From Myxococcales bacterium (GTDB lineage: Bacteria; Myxococcota_A; Polyangia; Polyangiales; Polyangiaceae), in NCBI GenBank assembly GCA_016706225.1, contig JADJKB010000005.1:124001-188000 (forward strand): DNA of 64,000 bases, read 5' to 3'. A program made the translations under genes and the position numbers. Below the pieces are notes generated by a model that was given only the letters and a program-made list of their open reading frames with translations, was not told where the DNA came from and did no database searches. Positions 35,526 to 43,248 of the stretch are shown here, one piece after another (position 1 is the stretch's first letter; every line of letters starts with the position of its first letter).

Positions 35526-35795
35526 TCACTTCGGGCAGTGCGCGTTGCAGCCGCCCTGGCCCTTGCACGCGTTCTTTCCCGCGCACTCGTTCTTGCCCTC
35601 GACCTTGCAGCCGCCCTTCCCGCTGCACTCGTGCTGGCCCTTGCAGCAAGCCTTGGCGCCTGCCGCTGCTCCTGCCGGATCTCCGGCGCCACCCGGCGCT
35701 TTCGCGTCCGGCTGGTTTCCGCCGCAAGCTACGGCTCCGAGCATGAGTCCTGCCGATGCTGCCGTCGCAATGGTCTTAGAAAAATTGAACGCCAT
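35526..35795 (-). CDS. Cys-rich bufferin/HvfA-like RiPP precursor
   Basis: An 89-residue protein from the ATG at 35793-35795, with AGGAG eight to twelve bases upstream. The N-terminus (MAFNFSKTIATAASAGLML) is a Sec-type signal peptide ending in A-V-A-C, which could be a lipobox. A Gly/Ala/Pro linker leads to a C-terminal core of about 40 residues with nine Cys in regular spacing, mostly C-x5-C (CKGQHEC, CSGKGGC, CAGKNAC, CKGQGGC), including VEGKNEC, close to the EGKCG motif of bufferins. Followed by MNIO and DUF2063 genes, it fits a copper-handling modified peptide. The metal is inferred from family work. Confidence 0.88.
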   Translation of the reverse strand: MAFNFSKTIATAASAGLMLGAVACGGNQPDAKAPGGAGDPAGAAAGAKACCKGQHECSGKGGCKVEGKNECAGKNACKGQGGCNAHCPK

Positions 35796-36010
35796 CCGTT
35801 TGTCTCCTCTTTCTGCTGCTGATTCGGGTCGTGTTGGCGAGCGAATCGCCCGCCCGCGCCTGACTTGTCCCTCCACTACGGTGGGACCGGGGTTCCGGTT
35901 TCAGTCAGTGCGGAGGCGGGAGTCTATACTTTAGGACCCGCCCCTGTCCCTTTTCGGCTCATCCAAACAGCGGTACGACCGCTGGGTCGCCTCGGATCGT
36001 AGGCTTTTGC

Positions 36011-37369
36011 ATGCCCTCTCCCCCCACCCCAGCTGCGGTCTTCGCCGAGCGCCGCCGTCGACTGCGCGCCCGGATCGCCTTCCCAGCTCTGATCCCCGCC
36101 GGTTTCGCGAGACCGCGTAACTTCCAAGCGAACCGCTTCCCGTTCCGGGCCGAGAGTCACTTTCTCTACCTGGTTGGCGCCTCCCTCGAAGGTTCGGTCT
36201 TGGTCCTGACGCCGGACTCGGAATTGCTGTTTGCCGAGCCGCCGGATCCGGCGGAGGCCCTGTGGAGCGGACCGCAACCGACGCTCGCAGAGCTCGGACG
36301 CGAGCTCGGGCTCGAGGTGCTGCCTCTCGACGAGCTAGCCGTGCCCGCGGGCGCCGCCGTGCTCGCGCCGCAAGATCGGGAGAGTGCCGACTGGTTGGAG
36401 GAGCGACTCGACCGTCCCGTGGATGCGGGCGGCGCCGAGCTTTCGGGGGTGGATGCGGCGCTCGCCGACGCGATGATCGAGCTCAGACTGCGCCACGACG
36501 AGGCCGCCATCGAACGTCTCTGCGAAGCCGCGCGCGTCACTGCCCTGGCCCATGAGCGAGGCCTGGCGACCGTGCGGCCGGGGATCCGCGAGTGTGTCGT
36601 GCGTGCGGCGATGGAGGCGGCGATCATCGAACAGGGCATGAGCACGAGCTACGGCTCGATCGTGACCGTTCACGGCGAGGTGCTGCACAACGAACGCCAC
36701 GACGGCCTTTTGTCGGAGGGTGATCTCTTGTTGGCCGACGTCGGCGCGGAGACACCGGACGGTTGGGCAGGGGACGTGACTCGGACCTGGCCGGTGTCGG
36801 GTCGGTTCAGCACCACACAACGCGAGTTGTACGAGGTCGTGCTGACGGCGCAGCGCGAGGCCATCGAGGCGGTGAAGCCGGGCGTTGGTTACCGCACTGT
36901 GCATCGCGTCGCGGGGGAGGCGCTGACTCGCGGCCTGGTCGAGCTCGGCATCTTGCGCGGGGAGGCCGGTGAGCTGTACGCCCGGGGGGCAGCAGCGCTG
37001 TTCTTCCCGCACGGTGTCGGCCACCTGCTGGGGCTCGACGTGCACGACATGGAAGACCTCGGCGATCGCGCCGGCTACGCGCCGGGGCGCAGCCGCTCCA
37101 CCTCGCCGGGGGATCGTTACCTGCGTCTCGACCGCGATCTCGAGCCGGGCATGTGTGTCACGATCGAGCCCGGGTACTATCGCATCGCCGGCATCCTGGA
37201 TGACCCCGCGGTGGTGGGAGCGCTCGAGGGTGCACTCGATCGCGAGGTGCTCGCGCGCTACGCCGACGTGCGCGGCATCCGCATCGAGGACGACGTGCTG
37301 GTGACGGAGACCGGCTGTCGGGTCCTGACGGCGGACATCCCGAAGCTTGCTCGGGAGCTCGAGCGGTAG
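36011..37369 (+). CDS. Aminopeptidase P family protein (M24)
   Basis: A 452-residue metallopeptidase releasing an N-terminal residue before Pro. Residues 8-150 match the aminopeptidase P N-terminal domain (FAERRRRLRARI, FPFRAESHFLYLVG). The M24 pita-bread catalytic domain has all five ligands: LLADVGAETPDGWAGDVTRTW (two Asp), FFPHGVGHLLGLDVHD (His), VTIEPGYY (Glu) and RIEDDVLVTETG (Glu). Length and order match PepP. Start ATG at 36011. A TATACT hexamer at 35925-35930 may be part of its promoter, without a clear -35 partner. Divergent from the RiPP operon. Confidence 0.93.
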   Translation: MPSPPTPAAVFAERRRRLRARIAFPALIPAGFARPRNFQANRFPFRAESHFLYLVGASLEGSVLVLTPDSELLFAEPPDPAEALWSGPQPTLAELGRELGLEVLPLDELAVPAGAAVLAPQDRESADWLEERLDRPVDAGGAELSGVDAALADAMIELRLRHDEAAIERLCEAARVTALAHERGLATVRPGIRECVVRAAMEAAIIEQGMSTSYGSIVTVHGEVLHNERHDGLLSEGDLLLADVGAETPDGWAGDVTRTWPVSGRFSTTQRELYEVVLTAQREAIEAVKPGVGYRTVHRVAGEALTRGLVELGILRGEAGELYARGAAALFFPHGVGHLLGLDVHDMEDLGDRAGYAPGRSRSTSPGDRYLRLDRDLEPGMCVTIEPGYYRIAGILDDPAVVGALEGALDREVLARYADVRGIRIEDDVLVTETGCRVLTADIPKLARELER

Positions 37370-37749
37370 TGTCGTGAGTCCGCAATTCGCAACCGAATTG
37401 CGGACCGCGCTCCGCGCGGCGCTGCTATCGCAGCGCGGACACCATCTTCCTCGAAAGGGCGCCGCGCGCCCCTCTCGCACTTCGCGCGATTCACCCCGCG
37501 GAATTCGCTCCGCGAATTCGCTAGTGTGCCGAGGTCACATCTTGCCCGATTTGCGGACTCGGCACCCTAGAACACCGATCAGCTTGCGCTGCTCGTGTTC
37601 TAGGACCTTTACGTTGGGGCTGCGCCCCAAACCCCCGGCCTTCGGCCGTGCGCGCTCCGCGCGCGAGCGCCGAACACCTTGCAAGTCCCGGAAAACAAAC
37701 GACGTTCAACCTGTTCGGCGCTCTAGACCCCGTCGCTCTCCCCGCTCGC
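37370..37749. other. Hairpin-dense 380-bp spacer without a gene
   Basis: No coding sequence was recognised here. The stretch contains at least six inverted repeats in a row. Clear ones are GTCCGCAATTCG/CGAATTGCGGAC at 37378-37405 (12-bp stem, 4-base loop), GCGCTGC/GCAGCGC at 37419-37436, CTAGAACAC/GTGTTCTAG at 37567-37603 with an inner CAGC/GCTG, TTGGGGC/GCCCCAA at 37614-37630, CGGCC/GGCCG at 37636-37648 and GCGCGC/GCGCGC at 37650-37664. It also holds two near-identical GAATTCGCT units around 37501 and 37515. It lies between the convergent ends of the aminopeptidase and NamZ-type genes. Confidence 0.8.
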
Positions 37750-38961
37750 TTAGGAGCTGGCCCGTTCGCGACGGGCCTCGGCGTCGAGCACGACCTGTTT
37801 CCAGCTGGCGTCGACCGGCGAGACGAGCTGGGCAATGTCGTTGGGAAGCGCACCGGAGAGGATGGCCTCGCGCGCGGCGGCCGAGCCAGTGAGCAGATCG
37901 AAGGCGGGGACCTCCGCCTCGAACTCGTAGGCCCTGTCGAGGAACGCAAACGCCTCCGGGTTCTGCATGCGGCACAGGGTGATGATGGCGAGATAAGCCG
38001 CCACTGGGCGAAACAGCGACGGATCCGTCACCTGCAGGAAGACACCGCTGCACACCTCTCCTGCGTGTTTCTCGAATGACGGTCGGAAACGCGCGGGGCG
38101 GACCTGGGCACCGGGGATGCGCTGCTCGTCGAGGGCGCTGCTCAGGCGTGAGCCGTCGAGGAACGGCGCGCCGATCAGCTGGAAAGGCAGCGTCGTGCCG
38201 CGGCCCTCCGATAGGTTCGTGCCCTCGAGCAAACAACCGCCCGGATAGACCAGCGCCGCCTCGAGCGTCGGGATATTGGGCGAGGGTGGCGAGAACGGAC
38301 GCCCCCAGGCGGCGGCGGTGCGGAAGCGCTCCCACCCGAGGCTCGACACCAGGGACAGCGCTCCTTCGGGGCCGAGCGGCAGCGCGTCGCGTTCGGCGAA
38401 CATCGCGACGATTTCGCCCAGCGTGAGCGCGTGGCGAATGGGCAGGGGCTCGAGCCCGACGAAAGACAAGAACCCGTCCTGTTGCGGCGCCCCTTCGAGC
38501 GTCGAAGGATCACCGGAGATCGGGTTGGGGCGGTCGAGTACCACCACGTGCACGCCGGCCTTCGCAGCCGCGCGGAGGGCGAGCAACGCCGTCCACACGT
38601 ACGTGTAGTAGCGGCTGCCAACATCCACGAGATCGACGACCAGGACGTCGATCTGCGAGAGCTGCTCCGGCGTCGGAGAGAGGGACTCCTTGGTGGTCCC
38701 ATACAGACTGTGGAGTGCGGGTCCTTCCGTCGGCGCGGTGTTCGGAACCGCCTCTTCGGCCTGGGCGACACCGTCGAGCCCGTGCTCCGGCGAGAAGATC
38801 AGGGAGGGACTCGCGCCGAGCTCCTCGAGCACTGACAGCAGATTGCGCCCGCGCCGATCGACGGCGGCCGCGTGGGTGAGCACGCCGACTCGGGAGTCTC
38901 GTAGGCGCTTCCGGAGGTTCGAGAGCTGGCCACTGAAGAGTTGGTCGATGCCGGTGAGCAT
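37750..38961 (-). CDS. DUF1343 exo-beta-N-acetylmuramidase (NamZ-like)
   Basis: A 403-residue protein from the ATG at 38959-38961. It matches DUF1343/NamZ: MLTGIDQLFSG, VGVLTHAAAVDRRGRN, LIFSPEHGLDGVAQAEE, DVLVVDLVDVGSRYYTYVWT, VVLDRPNPISG, and the late TNLSEGRGTTLPFQLIGAPFLDG. NamZ removes terminal N-acetylmuramic acid from peptidoglycan fragments. This copy has no signal peptide, so it would act in the cytoplasm on recycled muropeptides or be exported by another route. Divergent from the response regulator gene. Confidence 0.9.
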   Translation of the reverse strand: MLTGIDQLFSGQLSNLRKRLRDSRVGVLTHAAAVDRRGRNLLSVLEELGASPSLIFSPEHGLDGVAQAEEAVPNTAPTEGPALHSLYGTTKESLSPTPEQLSQIDVLVVDLVDVGSRYYTYVWTALLALRAAAKAGVHVVVLDRPNPISGDPSTLEGAPQQDGFLSFVGLEPLPIRHALTLGEIVAMFAERDALPLGPEGALSLVSSLGWERFRTAAAWGRPFSPPSPNIPTLEAALVYPGGCLLEGTNLSEGRGTTLPFQLIGAPFLDGSRLSSALDEQRIPGAQVRPARFRPSFEKHAGEVCSGVFLQVTDPSLFRPVAAYLAIITLCRMQNPEAFAFLDRAYEFEAEVPAFDLLTGSAAAREAILSGALPNDIAQLVSPVDASWKQVVLDAEARRERASS

Positions 38962-39094
38962 GGGGATGTCTACGTCAGGACGACCCCCAGGCAGGCGACA
39001 AATCTGCAAGAATTCCCTGTTCCTCGGGTTTCGGCTCCCGGAGGTACGCAATGAGTTGCGGCATGAGCCTGTCTTGGCTAGCATTTTTTGCAGA

Positions 39095-40459
<1,365 letters not shown>

Positions 40460-40540
40460 CCCCGCTCGGGACACCGCGCTGAGGCACCTTGTCGCCCCCG
40501 GTGTTGGCTCGGGCGGGCGTCTGGATCTAGGATCCCCGCC

Positions 40541-41062
40541 ATGAAGTGCGCCCACACCGTCCTCGTTGCTCTGTTTGTCCAGCTGATGGCCTGCGGTGGT
40601 CCCACGAACGAAGGACAGGGAGTAAAGACTCCCGACGAGCTCCTCGCGGAACAGGAGCGCCTCGCCGAGGAGCAGGAGAAGGAGCGCCAAGCCAACGCAC
40701 CGAACGGCCCGGGCGAGGAGACCGACCTCGAGAAGAAGGCGAAGTTCGACAAGCGCCAGGCCGACCTGGAAATGAAGCGCGCTGCGCGCTCCGCCGAGTC
40801 CTGCCCGGGCTCGGTTCCAGAGGACAGCCCTGCCGGCAGCGCCAAGATTTCGGTGACCTTCGGCAACGACGGCCACGCGAAGGGCGCGACGATCAGCGCT
40901 CCCTATGACGAAAACAGCGTGGGCAAGTGTGCGATAAACGCCTTCAACAGCGTGATCGTACCGCCGTTCGAAGGAGCAGAAGAGACGATGGAGTGGGAGG
41001 TCACCTTCGCGGAGAAGGAAAAACCCAAGGACGCCAAGGACCCCAAGAAGAAGGGCAAGTAG
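40541..41062 (+). CDS. Hypothetical lipoprotein with AgmX/TonB-like C-terminal domain
   Basis: A 173-residue exported lipoprotein. The signal VLVALFVQLMAC has lipobox L-M-A-C. Residues 30-85 are a highly charged Glu/Lys/Arg-rich coiled-coil-like helix. The C-terminal part (SAKISVTFGNDGHAKGATI, GKCAINAFNSVIVPPFEGAEETMEWEVTF) resembles the TonB-like or AgmX/PglI C-terminal fold found in myxobacterial gliding and envelope proteins. The tail is Lys-rich. The two Cys in the folded domain may pair. Monocistronic, upstream of the zinc-ribbon kinase. Confidence 0.78.
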   Translation: MKCAHTVLVALFVQLMACGGPTNEGQGVKTPDELLAEQERLAEEQEKERQANAPNGPGEETDLEKKAKFDKRQADLEMKRAARSAESCPGSVPEDSPAGSAKISVTFGNDGHAKGATISAPYDENSVGKCAINAFNSVIVPPFEGAEETMEWEVTFAEKEKPKDAKDPKKKGK

Positions 41063-41081
41063 TCCTCGCCACGCGCCGGCT

Positions 41082-41142
41082 GGCCGGCACGTCGGGTTTT
41101 AACCCGACCGCGGTCGGCGGAATTCGACGGTTGAAGCCGGCC
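41082..41142. other. Nested inverted repeats upstream of the zinc-ribbon kinase gene
   Basis: In the 142-bp gap after the lipoprotein gene, a perfect hairpin GTCGGGTT-TT-AACCCGAC (41091-41108) is enclosed by GGCCGGC (41082-41088) and GCCGGCC (41136-41142). No T-run follows on either strand, so it does not look like a standard intrinsic terminator. It may be a leader structure of the kinase transcript; this is inference. Confidence 0.45.
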
Positions 41143-41204
41143 AAATCGAACCGGCGCTCGGTTCGTCTTACACTGGAGGCCCGAGCCCGAACCGAGCATC
41201 GTCG

Positions 41205-42977
41205 ATGAACTGCGCAGTCTGCAGCCTAGAAAACCCGGAGGGCGCGCGCTTTTGCCAGTCGTGCGGCGCGCCGATGGCTCAGGCGAACGCCGATCCCACC
41301 AGCCTGGTGGGCCAGCTGGTCGGCGGACGCTACCTGGTGACCCGCGTCATCGGCGAAGGCGGCATGGGTGTCGTCTACGAGGCGGAACAGAAGATGGGCC
41401 CCCACACCCGCAAGGTGGCGATCAAGACGCTGCTGCCATCGCTGAGCGCCGATCACACCATTGTGTCGCGGTTTTATCGCGAGTGCGGCATCGTCGCACA
41501 GCTCGAGCACCCCAACACGATTCGCTTCTACGACTTCGGCGAGACCCCGGACAAACGGCTCTACATTGCCATGGAGTTCGTGAAGGGCGAGGCGCTCACG
41601 GAGCTCATCAGCCGGGGTCCGATCCCCATTGACCGTGCCCGCAACATCCTGAAGCAAGCGTGTGGAGCGCTCGCCGAGGCACACGGCCTCGGGATCGTTC
41701 ACCGGGATCTCAAGCCGGACAACATCATCCTCACGCGTCGAGCGGGGGAAGAAGACTTCGTGAAGGTGTTGGATTTCGGCATCGCCAAGACCTCCGAGGC
41801 AGCGGAAAAACACACCAAGCTCACCCAACAAGGAATCGTGCTCGGCACGCCGCCGTACATGAGCCCCGAGCAGCTCGCAGGCAAAGAGCTCGACCTGCGG
41901 AGTGATATCTATTCACTCGGCATCATCGCCTACGAGATGGTCACGGGGGGGCTGCCGTTCGAAGGTGAAACACCGTGGCAGTGGGCCACACAGCACATGA
42001 CGGTAGCTCCGCCGTCCATGCGCTCGCGGACCCATGTGCCCATCACGGCGGAGTTCGAGCGAGCGGTGCAACACGCGCTTGCAAAAGAGCCTCGTGCGCG
42101 GCCGTCGACCGCCATCGAGTTTCAGCGCGAGCTGGTCGGAGATGCACCGCGCCGGCCGACGACGGAACCGGATCTCGCGGCCCCAGCCCACACGGCACCA
42201 ATGGTGGCCGGAGTTGCCACACCCGAGCGTGGGCAAACACAAATGGCCGCCCAGGGCCCGGTGCTCCCGGCCTATCGCACCGACGTTGCTGTCGCGACGC
42301 ACATTCCGGCGCCTCCGCCGCCGCGCTCCGGGTCCGGCAGCGGTGCAGCGGTGCTGCTCGCCCTCGCTGGGTTGACGTTCGGCGGTTTGATCGCGGCTTT
42401 TGCGGCCTGGAAGTACTACGACACGCCGGAGGTGGGCTCCCCTCCGCCACCGATCGCGGCGCCGCCTTCCTCTCAGCTCCGCGTCGTCGAACCGGAGCCC
42501 CCGCCGGATGAGCCGCTGTTGACGCCGCCGCCGGCGCTCTCGTCTTCCAATACGAAACCTCCGGTCAAACCCACCAAACCTCCGGTCGGACCGCTACCCC
42601 CGCCGCCGAGCGCATCCACGCCACCGCCACCGCCACCGCCCCCGCCGCCGGCCAGCACTCCTCCTCCTCCTCCTCCTCCCCCTCCGTCGGGGCCGCAGGG
42701 TGATGCCGCCTGTGCCGCGTCCCAGCAAGCCGCGGCCGGTTGGAATATCGAGGGCGCTGTCTATCTCTTTCGTCAGTGCGAGAAGACCGGCGGAACTCCC
42801 GCGGGTCTCACCAACGCGCGACTCCGTATCCGGCTCTCATCCCCGAAGGCGGTGCGTGACCGAGCCTTCCAGGGCAACTGCAAGGGCGCCAAGTCGGCGG
42901 CAGACGCCGCGAGCTCCATCGGCGAGGGAGCTGCCGCGCAGGCCAGCCACGCCAACTCGAGTTGCGCCGGGAAGTAG
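41205..42977 (+). CDS. Zinc-ribbon transmembrane serine/threonine kinase
   Basis: A 590-residue kinase. A zinc ribbon opens the protein (Cys3, Cys6, Cys17, Cys20). The kinase domain spans about residues 45-300: GEGGMGVVYEAEQ, VAIKTLLP, IVHRDLKPDNI (an RD kinase), LDFGIAKT, GTPPYMSPEQ. A linker precedes one transmembrane helix (AAVLLALAGLTFGGLIAAFAAW, about 385-405). Beyond the membrane, two long poly-Pro runs lead to a C-terminal domain of about 90 residues with four Cys. It is a typical Pkn-type membrane kinase of myxobacteria; signal and targets are unknown. Confidence 0.94.
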   Translation: MNCAVCSLENPEGARFCQSCGAPMAQANADPTSLVGQLVGGRYLVTRVIGEGGMGVVYEAEQKMGPHTRKVAIKTLLPSLSADHTIVSRFYRECGIVAQLEHPNTIRFYDFGETPDKRLYIAMEFVKGEALTELISRGPIPIDRARNILKQACGALAEAHGLGIVHRDLKPDNIILTRRAGEEDFVKVLDFGIAKTSEAAEKHTKLTQQGIVLGTPPYMSPEQLAGKELDLRSDIYSLGIIAYEMVTGGLPFEGETPWQWATQHMTVAPPSMRSRTHVPITAEFERAVQHALAKEPRARPSTAIEFQRELVGDAPRRPTTEPDLAAPAHTAPMVAGVATPERGQTQMAAQGPVLPAYRTDVAVATHIPAPPPPRSGSGSGAAVLLALAGLTFGGLIAAFAAWKYYDTPEVGSPPPPIAAPPSSQLRVVEPEPPPDEPLLTPPPALSSSNTKPPVKPTKPPVGPLPPPPSASTPPPPPPPPPPASTPPPPPPPPPSGPQGDAACAASQQAAAGWNIEGAVYLFRQCEKTGGTPAGLTNARLRIRLSSPKAVRDRAFQGNCKGAKSAADAASSIGEGAAAQASHANSSCAGK

Positions 42978-42984
42978 GCCTCGC

Positions 42985-43221
42985 TCACCAGAACCAAAGG
43001 CCGGCGACGATCAGCACCGACGTCAGCGCCACACAGCCCATGGCAGCAATTTCCCAGGGGCCCGTGCGCCGATCGGAGAAGCGCAGCTCGATCGACGCAA
43101 AGCGACTCGCCTCGCGGCGCTGCTGACCGCCTAGCGCCAGGTTGGCCGCGCGTAGCGCGAACTCCTGCTCTACCTCGTGCATGTAGCTGCCTTCTGCCAT
43201 CCATCTCCCGGGTGTGTCCAT
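42985..43221 (-). CDS. Small single-pass membrane protein
   Basis: A 78-residue protein with a charged N-terminal half (MHEVEQEFALRAANLALGGQQRREASRF) and one C-terminal transmembrane segment (EIAAMGCVALTSVLIVAGLWFW). ATG at 43219-43221 is used; in-frame ATGs at 43200 and 43182 would give shorter forms. It lies 27 bp upstream of the HEAT-repeat gene's stop codon on the same strand. Function unknown; the clean tail-anchor-like helix is the main support that it is a gene. Confidence 0.6.
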   Translation of the reverse strand: MDTPGRWMAEGSYMHEVEQEFALRAANLALGGQQRREASRFASIELRFSDRRTGPWEIAAMGCVALTSVLIVAGLWFW

Positions 43222-43248
43222 GACCGGAGTTGGGGGAGGCCGATGGCC

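Noticed and set aside
35796..36010. ECF-type promoter in the RiPP/aminopeptidase gap
   Set aside because: GGAACC and GTC-like pieces are present but not in the right orientation and spacing.
39075..39092. Possible sigma-54 promoter (TGGC...TTGCA) before the NtrC-type regulator
   Set aside because: The GG and GC elements are 12 bases apart; the required spacing is 10.
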